DNA of 64,000 bases from Nostocoides sp. Soil756. GTDB taxonomy: Bacteria; Actinomycetota; Actinomycetes; Actinomycetales; Dermatophilaceae. The notes under the pieces were generated by a model. It worked only from the letters and a program-made list of their open reading frames with translations. It had not been told where the DNA came from and searched no databases. Made by a program: the position numbers and the translations under genes. The stretch is from assembly GCF_001428065.1 (NCBI RefSeq), contig NZ_LMSE01000002.1, positions 258,924-322,923 on the forward strand, written 5' to 3'. Within the stretch, counting starts at the first letter, position 1, and every line of letters begins with the position of its first letter. Below, piece by piece: positions 20,032 to 29,014 of this stretch.

Positions 20032-20970
20032 GTGTGGGGGAACCGAGTACTCGTCGCGGCCGCTGCCGCCGGTCTGGTCGCGGCGCCGATGCTGGCCCCG
20101 GCGGCGCGCAGCAGCGAAGACCGCCCCATAAACGCACCCAGAGCCGCCTACGTCAACGGGTGGCCCTTGCGCACCCCCTCGGACGGGGTGGACCTCGACG
20201 CGCAGGGCGTCAGAGTTGTCCGTGCCCAGGGGAAATCGGATCTGCACAACGCCGTGTCGATAGCGCAGTACGGCCTGGGTTCGCTCGACGCCTACCGCAA
20301 GGATCGCGCACCAGCTCGCCTGGCCACGGCGGCCACCCAAGCAGACTGGCTCCTCCAGAACGGACAGCATGCCCGGGGCGGCCTGTACTTCCCGTACCGC
20401 TTCGCGTTCGACCTCGGCTATAGGGGGAGTGGCAAGACGATTCGCCCACCCTGGTACTCCGCGATGGCACAAGGGATGGCACTGTCGCTGCTCACGCAGC
20501 TTTGGCAGGCGACGGGGGACCGTAAGTGGCGCACCGCCGCCACTGACGTGTTCGACACCCTCGATGACGAGGGGCCCACGGAGGGCCCGTGGACGAACTT
20601 CATCGACCCCTATGGGTACAGGTGGTTCGAGGAGTACGCGTCGCCCTCCGGGGCCACCCCCCCGATGCGCGTGCTGAACGGGCACATCTTCGCCATGCTC
20701 GGGCTCTACGACTATTGGCGGGCCACCGGCAGTGAGGCGGCGGCGCAGCTGTTCGCCGAGGGCGCTCAGACGGTGAAGTCCTACCTTCCCCAGTTCCGGG
20801 TGCCGGGTCACTCGTCCCGGTACATGCTGGGCATCCCGGGCCTGCAGGTGCCCAGCTACCATGCGATCCACGTCGCGCAGCTCCGGGCGCTTCAAGAGAT
20901 CACGGGCGACGAGTGGTTCGGCGTGGAAGCCGACCGGTGGGCGTCGGATCCGCCCACACGCGGGCGTTAG
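20032..20970 (+). CDS. D-glucuronyl C5-epimerase C-terminal domain-like secreted protein
   Basis: About 312 residues. A signal-peptide-like N-terminus (VWGNRVLVAAAAAGLVAAPM) is followed by an alpha/alpha-barrel domain of the glucuronyl C5-epimerase C-terminal family. Family blocks are clear: PPWYSAMAQGMALSLLTQLW near residue 140, a WFEEYA block near 200, VLNGHIFAMLGLYDYW near 217, and PSYHAIHVAQLRAL near 275. Eukaryotic members convert glucuronate to iduronate in heparan chains; bacterial members are mostly uncharacterised and may be epimerases or lyases of uronate polymers. The GTG start at 20032 is chosen to place the signal sequence first; the longer frame from 19888 is unlikely. It opens the polysaccharide locus. 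Confidence 0.7.
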   Translation: MWGNRVLVAAAAAGLVAAPMLAPAARSSEDRPINAPRAAYVNGWPLRTPSDGVDLDAQGVRVVRAQGKSDLHNAVSIAQYGLGSLDAYRKDRAPARLATAATQADWLLQNGQHARGGLYFPYRFAFDLGYRGSGKTIRPPWYSAMAQGMALSLLTQLWQATGDRKWRTAATDVFDTLDDEGPTEGPWTNFIDPYGYRWFEEYASPSGATPPMRVLNGHIFAMLGLYDYWRATGSEAAAQLFAEGAQTVKSYLPQFRVPGHSSRYMLGIPGLQVPSYHAIHVAQLRALQEITGDEWFGVEADRWASDPPTRGR

Positions 20971-21188
20971 TTGGAAACGCGCAGCGCGCGATAGCCGACG
21001 CCTCCTCGCAGGTCCTCCTCGGCACGCTGGCCTGCCCGAGTTGGCCGCGCCCCTTCCCGAGGTCTTGACGGAGGTGGTCAAGCTGGTGAGCACCTGGTTG
21101 GCGAAGCCTGCACGAACCCCGGGACGGTTCAGCAGTCCCATGACCGCGTTGCCTACGTCAGAGCTGGGAGCCGATACCCTTCCCATCC

Positions 21189-22292
21189 ATGCAGGCCGAA
21201 CGCATGAGATCACTCGACGGCCTTCGAGGTCTCGCGGTGCTGGTCGTCGTCCTAGGGCACTCGGCCGTTCCGCATGCCCGGCACGGCGGCGGTGTCGGTG
21301 TCACGGTGTTCTTCGCGCTGTCGGGCTATCTGATCACTGGGATCCTCCTGCGTGAAGTGCGTCGCACCGGCACAGTCCGGTTTGGCGGGTTCTACGCGAA
21401 ACGTGCGCTGCGTCTCGCGCCCGCGCTGCTCCTGTTACTCGCGCTACTACCGGTCCTGATCCCCTACTCGCCCGGATGGGGTTCCCATTACTGGCGCAAC
21501 GCCTTTGCTGCCGCCGGGTACTTCGCCAACTGGGCCCAGGTCGGCGGGTGGAACCTGATGTTGCTCAATCACACGTGGTCGTTGTCTGTGGAGGAGCACT
21601 TCTACCTTCTCTGGCCCGCCCTTTTGCTGCTTGGGTGCCGCCGACTATCGCCGCGCCGGTTCGCGGTCGTGGTGAGTCTCGGGGCGGTCGTGTTTCTCGC
21701 GTGGCGGGTTGGCTACTACCAAGCCGGGGCGAGCTCGGCGCGGATCTACTACGGCACCGACACCAACGCGGGGGCGCTGATGTCGGGAGCCGCCGTGGCT
21801 GCTTGGCATCAGGCCGGGGTCAGGCCGCGGCTGCCAGGTTGGCTACCGTCATTGGCTGTCCTCGGGATCCTGTGTGCGGTCGCGATGCCCGGTCGCGTAA
21901 CCAGCCTCGGGGCGATCGCGTCTCAACTGCCCGCGCTCGTCGCGGTGGGTTGCGCTGCACTTATCGTCGCCGCATCCGGGCAACCAGTCCGGGGGTTGAC
22001 GTGGCGACCGCTCCGGTACCTAGGCGCGGTGTCCTACGGGTGGTACTTGTGGCACGTCCCGCTGGTGTCCTTGACGCTGTACCGCTGGCAGGCTGTACCG
22101 ATCCCTTGGCGAGGCCTCCTCGCCTCGCTTGTCGCACTGGGCATCGCCTCAGCGTCTTACCACCTGTTCGAGGTAAGATTCCTGGCCTTGAAGCGGCACT
22201 TCCCCTCGGCCACGCGAGAGGATGTTCCCGAGGGCGAGAATGCGGGTACCGCGGAAGGCGCTATGGCGCAGCATCGCATCACCTCTACGTGA
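21189..22292 (+). CDS. Acyltransferase 3 (OafA/YrhL-type) membrane protein
   Basis: A 367-residue integral membrane O-acyltransferase with about ten helices. Family motifs are present: RSLDGLRGLAVLVVVLGHS at the start, GVGVTVFFALSGYLITGILL near residue 36, an FYAKRALRLAPALLL region (the R-X10-H type neighbourhood), and the SVEEHFYLLWPALLL block near residue 132. It probably O-acetylates sugars of the surface polysaccharide made by this locus. Two in-frame ATGs five codons apart are possible. It is followed by a decayed transposase region before the flippase gene. Confidence 0.88.
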   Translation: MQAERMRSLDGLRGLAVLVVVLGHSAVPHARHGGGVGVTVFFALSGYLITGILLREVRRTGTVRFGGFYAKRALRLAPALLLLLALLPVLIPYSPGWGSHYWRNAFAAAGYFANWAQVGGWNLMLLNHTWSLSVEEHFYLLWPALLLLGCRRLSPRRFAVVVSLGAVVFLAWRVGYYQAGASSARIYYGTDTNAGALMSGAAVAAWHQAGVRPRLPGWLPSLAVLGILCAVAMPGRVTSLGAIASQLPALVAVGCAALIVAASGQPVRGLTWRPLRYLGAVSYGWYLWHVPLVSLTLYRWQAVPIPWRGLLASLVALGIASASYHLFEVRFLALKRHFPSATREDVPEGENAGTAEGAMAQHRITST

Positions 22293-22429
22293 ACGGGCGC
22301 CGGAACCGTGCGCGAGGGCCGCACGAAACTCCGGCGAGCGGGGGAAAGTGCAGGTAGTTGCTTAGAAATCCCTTGTCGAACAGCAACACTCGAGACACAG
22401 GTGAATCGGGAATCGCTGGCGTGTCGGAT

Positions 22430-22790
22430 GCTGGGCTTGACGGGTCAATGCGGAGACTGGGCGACTTCAGCATGCGGTCGACGAGGTCGCGCGCACCTGG
22501 TCGTGGACGAGCCGGGCAGTGCGTCGGTGTCGGCCGGTCTCCACGTGCCTCGATCGCGACCGCCGCAGTCAGCACCAGGGGTTCGCGGGTACTCACGGTG
22601 GACAGCAAGCTCTGAACGCGCCGGATGCTTGTCGACTGCCCCTCATCACGGAGCACGCCGGGTCCAGACCGTCAACCGGCTCCATGGGTTGCTGGCCGAA
22701 TCCCTTCTCGGGTATGCACGAGGGGCATCACCACAGGTCAGGCCAAGAAGATGCTCGCTAGGGACTCTCAGATGAGCGTCATCCACGCCG
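22430..22790 (+). pseudogene. Degraded IS110-family transposase remnant
   Basis: Translated pieces in different frames match conserved IS110-type segments: RRVQTVNRLHGLLAE (from about 22659) in one frame and TTGQAKKMLARDSQM (22730-22774) in the next. In intact IS110 transposases a VQTxNRLHxLL block is followed some 15 residues later by such a T-x-QAKxLLA block. The order and spacing fit, but a frameshift separates them and no start or full DEDD domain remains. No terminal repeats were found. The assignment is from memory of the family and is moderate. Confidence 0.5.
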
Positions 22791-22837
22791 CCGTGCCGAC
22801 CGCCCTCCTGACGTGGATGCCCGGTAGCCTCGGACGC

Positions 22838-24082
22838 ATGCCGCGACGACGGGAATCCGCCGCGGGGGAGCACCCGGGGCTACGAGCCAAGTCGGCCACC
22901 ATCCTTCTCGGCAGCGCGGGTGGCATGGGCGTGGCCCTGCTGCTCACTCCCGTCCTGACCCGGCTATACACCACGGAAACCTACGGGATGTTCGCAACCG
23001 TCACAGCCGTGGTTTCGGTCGTGGTCGCCATGTCCACGCTCCGCCTTGAGGTGGCGGCGGCGGCCCTGGCGGACCGCGCACGGAGCGACCAGGTCCTGGC
23101 CGCGTCGGTGTGGGCGGCGATGGTCTTCGGAGCGGTGTGCCTGGTCGTGGCAGCCGTCGTTGTCGCGGTCGCGGGCGTGAGCCCTTGGTGGCTGATGGTC
23201 GGGCCCCTGGTCGTGCTGGCTTCCTGGCAGCTGACCGGGTCGGCGCGGCTCTCGCGTGACCATCTCAGCGCGCGTCTGGCCCGCCAGACCTTCCTACAGG
23301 GCGCCGGTACCCCGCTCATCCAGGTGGTGGCAGGCGCCGTCTCGCCCACCGCGGGCGGCCTCCTGCTCGGCTTCGGGGGGTCGCGGCTCGGGTGGCTGCG
23401 CGCCATCCCCTGGGTAGGCCCGCGCCGGGCCGCGTCCGCCATGAGCGGCCTCCGTCGCTACGCCGTCATCGCCACCACGAGTGCCGGCGTCAACAGCCTG
23501 GCCGGACAGGTGCCGGTCCTGGCCGCCGGAGCCGTCTACGGGGCCGGCGGCGCGGCCGTGGTGGCCATGACGTTCCGGCTCCTCGTCACCCCCCTCGGGC
23601 TGGTCGGACAGTCCGTGGCGCTGGCCGCCCTCGGGGAGGTGGGCGGCGCACTCCACGAGCGGCCCCACCAGGTCAGGGGCATCCTCACTGCGGGGATGCG
23701 GGACCTGCTCGTCCTCGGCATTTTCCCGTGTGTGGTCGCGGCAGTCGCCGCACCCTTCGTCGCCGGGCTGGTCCTGGGAGCCGAGTGGGCCTCGACGGGT
23801 ACGGCCATCTCCGCGCTGGCACCGGGTGCGCTCGCCCAGTTCGTTGTCGCACCCTTCTCGCAGGTCCTCAACCTCACCCGGTCGAACCGGGCCCTCCTCG
23901 GGTGGGACGTGTCGAGGTTAGCCGTGGTCTGTGCAGCAGTCGGGCTCCCGACCGTCTTCGGGGGCGGCCTCCTGGTCTCGCTGGTCGCACTGTCGGCGGG
24001 ACAGGTACTCCTGTACGCGGTCCTGGCGGTGTTGTGCTTGCGCGCGGTGCGACCTCAGGGGGCCGCGGCCGTCGACCGGTAA
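22838..24082 (+). CDS. Polysaccharide flippase, Wzx/MATE-like
   Basis: A 414-residue membrane protein with about 12 helices, of the polysaccharide transporter (PST/MOP) type. The N-terminal AKSATILLGSAGGMGVALLL followed by TPVLTRLYTTETYGMFATV is characteristic of O-antigen flippases, with the charged LTRLY block after helix 1. It would move undecaprenyl-linked repeat units across the membrane. The ATG at 22838 is selected because upstream in-frame codons are the IS110 remnant. The 3' end overlaps the convergent GT2 gene by 28 bp. It is somewhat shorter than many Wzx proteins, but no internal frameshift is apparent. Confidence 0.8.
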   Translation: MPRRRESAAGEHPGLRAKSATILLGSAGGMGVALLLTPVLTRLYTTETYGMFATVTAVVSVVVAMSTLRLEVAAAALADRARSDQVLAASVWAAMVFGAVCLVVAAVVVAVAGVSPWWLMVGPLVVLASWQLTGSARLSRDHLSARLARQTFLQGAGTPLIQVVAGAVSPTAGGLLLGFGGSRLGWLRAIPWVGPRRAASAMSGLRRYAVIATTSAGVNSLAGQVPVLAAGAVYGAGGAAVVAMTFRLLVTPLGLVGQSVALAALGEVGGALHERPHQVRGILTAGMRDLLVLGIFPCVVAAVAAPFVAGLVLGAEWASTGTAISALAPGALAQFVVAPFSQVLNLTRSNRALLGWDVSRLAVVCAAVGLPTVFGGGLLVSLVALSAGQVLLYAVLAVLCLRAVRPQGAAAVDR

Positions 24083-24822
24083 CGCAGAGTGGCCAGGGCC
24101 GCGTACTGTGCGGTCAGGGCCGTACTGGTCGGCACCGAGTATCCGAGCCGGTCGCGGTAGATCCGGTATAGGAAACCGGCGTTCCGACGACGGCTGGAGG
24201 AGGCCGAGCCCGGCGTGTCCTGATACACCGCCAGGACCTCGCGAACACCGAGCACCCGGTGCCCGCGGCGCAGCAGGTCGAGCCACAGGGCGTAGTCCTC
24301 GTGGCCGCACAGTGGGAACTGCACCGCACCGACCAGTGCCCGGTCGATGACGGCGGTCGAACACCCGATGGGGTTCTGCCGCAGGGCCTGCCGGTACCCG
24401 GCGTCGGCCGGCGGCAGGAAGGCGCCGATGCGTTCGCCCAAGGGAGATCTCACTTCGTAGCCGGTCGCCGAGATGGCCGCATCGGACCTGCGCATCGCGT
24501 CGACCTGAGCGGTCAGCTTGCCAGGGAGCCAGTGGTCGTCCGCGTCGAGCAGGGCGACCACAGTGCCCCGCGCCTCGACCAGGCCACGGTTCCGGGGGTG
24601 GGCCGGGCGCCCACTGTTGTGCTCCATCCTGACCAGACGCACGCGCGGATCGTCGGCTGCCAATGAGGTCACGACGGCGGCGGTGTCGTCGGTGGAGGCG
24701 TCGTCGACGACAAGCACCTCCAGGTCTTGGACCTCCTGGTCCAGGACCGATCGCACGGCACGAGCGATGACGTCTGCGGCGTTGTAAGCCGGGATGACCA
24801 CGCTGACATCGGGAGCGGTCAC
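24055..24822 (-). CDS. Family 2 glycosyltransferase
   Basis: A 255-residue inverting glycosyltransferase with the GT-A fold. The N-terminus VSVVIPAYNAADVIARAVRS is followed by LEVLVVDDASTDDT near residue 35. The metal-binding DADDHW motif (LLDADDHWLPGK) is near residue 93, and an acceptor-site region CGHEDYALWLDLLRRGHRV is near residue 178 (the E-D-Y in place of the usual ED). There is no transmembrane helix, so it acts at the cytosolic membrane face. It is the last gene of the minus-strand polysaccharide operon, and its GTG start overlaps the Wzy stop by 4 bp. Donor and acceptor sugars cannot be deduced. Confidence 0.88.
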   Translation of the reverse strand: MTAPDVSVVIPAYNAADVIARAVRSVLDQEVQDLEVLVVDDASTDDTAAVVTSLAADDPRVRLVRMEHNSGRPAHPRNRGLVEARGTVVALLDADDHWLPGKLTAQVDAMRRSDAAISATGYEVRSPLGERIGAFLPPADAGYRQALRQNPIGCSTAVIDRALVGAVQFPLCGHEDYALWLDLLRRGHRVLGVREVLAVYQDTPGSASSSRRRNAGFLYRIYRDRLGYSVPTSTALTAQYAALATLRYRSTAAAP

Positions 24823-26180
24823 GGCACGTACTCCACGGCCGTCGGCTCCGTGCGGCTGCCGCGGCCGGCGCGAGGTACCCGGTGCCGTGCGACCGCGAGG
24901 AGGGCCACCAGCAGGGCGCCCCCCCCGGTGAGCGCCAAGGTGAGGGGCGACATGTTGCAGAGGCTGATGAGCAGCGTGGCGATGGCGGGGAAGGTCACAG
25001 CCCGGGGGAGCCCGCGCGAGCAGACGCCGACCGCAACGACCAGCATGGCCACCGCCACGAGCAGGAGGAAGCTCCCGGTGAAACCAAGATTGGCGTAGCC
25101 ATCGGCCAGGAAGTTCGCGTTGGCGTTGTCGCCGCTCTTGAAGTATGCCTCGCCCACGACCCGGGCAGGGTTGGCGACCGGTATGTCAGCCGTGAAGCGG
25201 AGAAAGGCGTGCTGCCACAGAGCCGGCCGGGCGTGGGAGTAGTAGTCGACGTAGAGGCTGTCGAGCAGGGCTGGGGCCACGATGGTCCGGTCGACCGCCA
25301 GCGCGGAGACGTACGGGGTGCGGGTGACCGCGTCGACAACACCGGCGCCGACCATCCCGACCACCAGAACGGCCGGCACCCACTCGAGTCGCGGACGGCC
25401 GCGGGCAACGAGCACGAGCAAACCCACCGCCACGACCCCGAGCACCGCGCTGCGGTTGCCGGCCGTGAGGAACACCAGGAGGTAACCCACGGTAGGAGCG
25501 ACGACGAGCGGCCACCATCGCCAGTGGATCCCAAGAGCAAGGCTCAGGGGGGCGACCGCACCGGTGAACATGCCCACCGCGTAACCCCAGCCCGGAGGGG
25601 CGGCGAGGCGGCTCGCAGCACGCAGCTCGTACACCTGGTCGGGACTGACCAAGCGGATAGTGCTGCCCATCGTGACCAGCAGTGCGACCGTGAACGCGAC
25701 GGACGCACCGGCCAGGGTCCACGCCAGAGCGCGGTCGTAGGGGAGCCGGACCAGTTCGCGGTGCGGGGGGACGAGGCGGCGGGCCAGCACTGCGATCAGC
25801 AGCGCGCACACCCAGGCGACGACCACGAGCGACCAGGACGTGCGCGGTCGGTGCAGGGCGACGAGCCCCACGGGCAGGATCGCGAGATAGAGCAGTCCGA
25901 CGAGCAGGAGACGGGGCGCGGTCTCGACGCGCGAAGGGAGTGCGGCGGCCGGAGCGGCGGACACCAGGATCACCAGGAGTTCGGCGATGAGGGGCGGGTG
26001 GGCGGTGAGCCGTGAGGCGAAGTAGAGGCCTTCCGGGCGCAGCACGGCGTCGATGGCGACCGAGAGGACCACCAGGTAGACCACCGTCGCCCCGTAGCGG
26101 ACGAGGGGTCCGCCGCGCCGGACAACCTGGCCCACGAGCGCGGGCAACGTCGACGACGTGTCACCCCGCACTTCCTTCAT
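24819..26180 (-). CDS. Wzy/O-antigen polymerase-like membrane protein
   Basis: A 453-residue membrane protein with around eleven helices and few conserved residues, as is normal for polysaccharide polymerases. A periplasmic loop of mixed polarity follows residue ~290 (YYSHARPALWQHAFLRF), and an FLTAGNRSAVLG segment sits in the middle, similar to Wzy_C or oligosaccharide repeat unit polymerases of the O-antigen polysaccharide polymerase group. Position between the SDR-GT4 gene and the GT2, with 4-bp overlaps at both ends, supports the role. The start ATG at 26178-26180 is fixed by the ATGA overlap. The function is inferred from topology and context rather than from a motif. Confidence 0.7.
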   Translation of the reverse strand: MKEVRGDTSSTLPALVGQVVRRGGPLVRYGATVVYLVVLSVAIDAVLRPEGLYFASRLTAHPPLIAELLVILVSAAPAAALPSRVETAPRLLLVGLLYLAILPVGLVALHRPRTSWSLVVVAWVCALLIAVLARRLVPPHRELVRLPYDRALAWTLAGASVAFTVALLVTMGSTIRLVSPDQVYELRAASRLAAPPGWGYAVGMFTGAVAPLSLALGIHWRWWPLVVAPTVGYLLVFLTAGNRSAVLGVVAVGLLVLVARGRPRLEWVPAVLVVGMVGAGVVDAVTRTPYVSALAVDRTIVAPALLDSLYVDYYSHARPALWQHAFLRFTADIPVANPARVVGEAYFKSGDNANANFLADGYANLGFTGSFLLLVAVAMLVVAVGVCSRGLPRAVTFPAIATLLISLCNMSPLTLALTGGGALLVALLAVARHRVPRAGRGSRTEPTAVEYVP

Positions 26181-28252
26181 CGCTTGCCTCTGTTGTCCGC
26201 CAGCCGGGCGTAGAGAGCGGTAAGCGCGGTTGACTCGACGTCCCAGTTGTACGTCTCCTCGATGGCGCGGCGACCGTTGCGTCCGAGACGAGCGGATCGT
26301 TCGGGGTCGTCCAGCAGTTCGACGACCGCCGTTGCGACCGATACCGGATCGGTGGGGTCGACGAGCAGGCCGCAGTCGACCGCCTCGATCAGTTCGCGCC
26401 ACCGGGGGAAATCTGAGGCGACGACCGCGCGACCGGCGGCGAGGTACTCGAACAGCTTGTTGGGCTGCGCGTCGATGTGGTTGTGGGCCGGTAGGAAGGT
26501 CACCGCACCGGCCACCGCACCATCGAACACGCGGTCGAGATCGCTGCGCCCGACGACACCCAGAGCGTCGACGTACCGCCAACCGGGGCGGGAACGCAGC
26601 ACGGCTTCGAAGGGAGGCGGGGTGAAGGGGCCCGCTAGGCGCAGCCGGCATGGGTGGGTGCGGTTGACGATCGCGATCGCGTCTACTAGCACGACGAGAC
26701 CGCGGATCTCGTTCATCGCTCCCAGGTAGACGACGGACGGTGTCACGCCGGCGTCTGTGGTCCGCGTCGGCACGGGGAACTCGTCCAAGCGGGGGAAGTT
26801 CTGCACGAGCGTCGTGGTCCGGGGGTCGAAGCGGGTGGCGATGCTGGGCGTGGCCGCCACCACGGCGCTCAGCCCCCCGGCGGCGCCGCGCTCGACCCGA
26901 TCGACGAGCCAGGAGACCACCGGCCGGACGCGGGGATGGATCCAGTGCTTGTCGAGGATGTCCTTCGGCACGTCCTCGTGCACGTCGTACACGACTTGCA
27001 CCCCCGTGCGGGCTAGGAGCCATCCCACCGGTAGCAGCTCGGGGTCGTGGAGGTGGAAGACGTCGGGGCGCACACCGAGCGCGTGCCGGAGGACGCGCAG
27101 AGGCGAGAAGGTCATCCGGCCCAAGCGCCCGGCCGGTGGGGCGCCTACGTCGTGCACCTGCACCGGGGCGGCGAGATCTCCACCGCCGTCGGCGACGACC
27201 ACCCGGAAGTCGACCCCGTCGGCCCGGGCCAGGTCAGCGGCCATCTTGTGGAACACCCGTGTGTCGTGGCGTTCGTGGACCGTCGTGGCCATGATCGCGC
27301 GCAGCGGCCGCTCGGGCACGGTGGCCAGCGCGCGCCACCCTTCCGGGCCTACCACGGGCTGCCATCCAGACTGGGTGAGCCAGGAAGGTGCCTGCGGCTG
27401 CCCGGCGAGCAGGATCCGCACCCGAGAGGCGTGCCCGCCCAATCGGGGCACAACCCGGGCGGCGAGGTCTGCTCCACGGATCAGGGCCGCCCCCAGCGGG
27501 CGCGGCAACAGGTGCGGCGGGTGTCCACCCAGGTCTAGGAGGAGCCCGGCGGTGCTCACTCCCTCGGAGGGGTGGTGGACCACGGGAGGGGGGTCGTCGT
27601 GTCGCGTCAGGTACGCCACGGCGTCCGCGACGTTGGCTACCAGCGACTGCGGGCTGCCTGCCGTCCCCGGTGCGGTGGTCCACGACCAACGGCCGGCGGC
27701 GAGGGCGCGGATCGACCGGGTGACCGCCCGGTCCGGGCTGTGGACCCCGGGGGGCCGATAGATGACGATGTCGAGGGAGCCGGGGCGGGACCGTTCGAGC
27801 GCCTCCTCGCCCAGAGCTTTGCTCCGGGCATAGGCGTTCTCGGGTCGTCGACGGCTTGAGGAGTCGAGCAGGTGGGAGGTTCCCTGCACCGCGGCGCTGC
27901 TGACATGGACCAAGCGCTGGACCCCGCTGCGGGCAGCGGCCGCTGCCAGGACTGCTGGGAGCAGAGCATTGGCACCGACCAGGTCGCTGCCGCCGGGGTG
28001 CGTCGCGGCGGACATCCCTGCCGCGTTCACCAGGACGTCGATGCCGCTGGGGACGACGTCAGGTGCGAGGTGGTCGAGGACCCCCCCGACCTCGGCGAGG
28101 AGGGTGGCGACGTCGCGCCCGCTAGAGCGTAGACGGGGTGCGGGCACGGCAACGACGTCGTCGCCCCGAGCGCGCAGCGCCTCAACGACGTGTCGTCCCA
28201 CGAATCCGCTCGCCCCGACCACGCCGACCCGGAGAGGGCCCCCGCCCCTCAT
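26177..28252 (-). CDS. Fusion protein: NAD-dependent sugar epimerase/reductase (SDR) + family 4-like glycosyltransferase
   Basis: A 691-residue two-domain protein. Residues ~7-300 are an extended SDR: GVVGASGFVGRHVVEAL gives the GxxGxxG motif, VHVSSAAVQG holds the Ser, and YARSK near residue 141 is the catalytic YxxxK. Residues ~318-690 are a GT-B glycosyltransferase (HERHDTRVFHKMAADL, then DVFHLHDPELLPVGWLL, and NKLFEYLAAGRAVVASDFP near residue 604, the usual nucleotide-sugar loop). By analogy with WbpV-like reductases the first domain may reduce a 4-keto-6-deoxy-UDP-HexNAc made by the CapD-like enzyme, and the second may transfer a sugar in repeat-unit assembly. One continuous frame covers both, with no start or stop signal between them. 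It overlaps wzy by 4 bp. Confidence 0.82.
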   Translation of the reverse strand: MRGGGPLRVGVVGASGFVGRHVVEALRARGDDVVAVPAPRLRSSGRDVATLLAEVGGVLDHLAPDVVPSGIDVLVNAAGMSAATHPGGSDLVGANALLPAVLAAAAARSGVQRLVHVSSAAVQGTSHLLDSSSRRRPENAYARSKALGEEALERSRPGSLDIVIYRPPGVHSPDRAVTRSIRALAAGRWSWTTAPGTAGSPQSLVANVADAVAYLTRHDDPPPVVHHPSEGVSTAGLLLDLGGHPPHLLPRPLGAALIRGADLAARVVPRLGGHASRVRILLAGQPQAPSWLTQSGWQPVVGPEGWRALATVPERPLRAIMATTVHERHDTRVFHKMAADLARADGVDFRVVVADGGGDLAAPVQVHDVGAPPAGRLGRMTFSPLRVLRHALGVRPDVFHLHDPELLPVGWLLARTGVQVVYDVHEDVPKDILDKHWIHPRVRPVVSWLVDRVERGAAGGLSAVVAATPSIATRFDPRTTTLVQNFPRLDEFPVPTRTTDAGVTPSVVYLGAMNEIRGLVVLVDAIAIVNRTHPCRLRLAGPFTPPPFEAVLRSRPGWRYVDALGVVGRSDLDRVFDGAVAGAVTFLPAHNHIDAQPNKLFEYLAAGRAVVASDFPRWRELIEAVDCGLLVDPTDPVSVATAVVELLDDPERSARLGRNGRRAIEETYNWDVESTALTALYARLADNRGKR

Positions 28253-28506
28253 GCCGTCCGTCTCGCGAGATACCGACTGGACACGTATCCAGCCCAGGGA
28301 ACCGCCACCACGCTCACCCGAGCCCGCAGCCCGACAGGCTGGGCCATGCCGGCCAGGATCGCGGGCCCAGCCAGTCCGACCGCCCGGCCCCCGGCGGAGG
28401 AACGACTCCGTGCGGCCTGTTGGACGATGCGTTGGCAGGTGTGTGCAGGGTTGGCGCGGAGGAGCCGTTCATGCCGCCGTCCCCGGCGTCCGAGCGTCCT
28501 CGAGGG
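28249..28506 (-). pseudogene. 3' fragment of a decayed gene upstream of the SDR-GT4 fusion
   Basis: An 85-codon minus-strand stretch with good third-position GC and no start codon ends in TGA overlapping the next ATG by 4 bp, the spacing used throughout this operon. It contains HERLLRANPAHTCQRIVQQA and ends GYVSSRYLARRTA, hydrophobic in the middle. It has no upstream start in frame, so I read it as the end of a broken operon gene, perhaps a glycosyltransferase. The family is not recognised. Confidence 0.35.
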
Positions 28507-29014
28507 TCAGCCGTCCGGTGGCAAGGATGAGTTCAAACAGCTCCTTGACCGACGCCGTCAGCCGGGAGGCCGACTGGACTCCGGCTATCGCTGCGAACAC
28601 GATCGGCCCCGGGGTTGCCGTGCAGGCGGGGGGAGCCGTCGTCACGCGAGGCGTCCGGTCAACGTGGTGTCCGAAGCGGAGCGGCAGGCAAGGTCGACGA
28701 CGGCGACGGCGATCGAGGTGTCGCCGATGGGCCGGGCGGCGCGCGCCGCCACGGATCTTGCACCGCCGCGATGACATACCTCTCCTTTCACCCCCCGAAT
28801 GGACCAGAAACCGGGGTCTGGAGTCCAGTCTCAGAGCCCCGGTCAGGGTACCCGAGCAGGCGCCTGGAGCGGCGCACCCTAGCGCCGGGGACACCTGCAC
28901 TTGAACGCCACCGTGCCCAGCAGCGTGTCGGAGGCAATGTGCCCACTGGTGGCGACATGACGGCAGCTGGCCGTGTTGCGGCACCAGTGATGCAGAAGGC
29001 CCCCCCTGGAGTCC
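28507..29014. other. Non-coding or decayed stretch inside the polysaccharide operon (508 bp)
   Basis: All other genes of the minus-strand operon overlap by 4 bp, but here the chain is interrupted. Short minus-strand frames (for example 28469-28645, ending GRLTLEDARTPGTAA) have plausible codon use but no recognisable domain. An imperfect hairpin CCGGGG...CCCCGG lies at 28811-28842. A deletion or frameshifts in a former gene explain it best. Confidence 0.4.

Noticed and set aside
20017-21213. 398-codon minus-strand frame opposite the C5-epimerase gene
   Set aside because: The plus-strand frame has a clear domain and signal peptide; the minus translation is low-quality.
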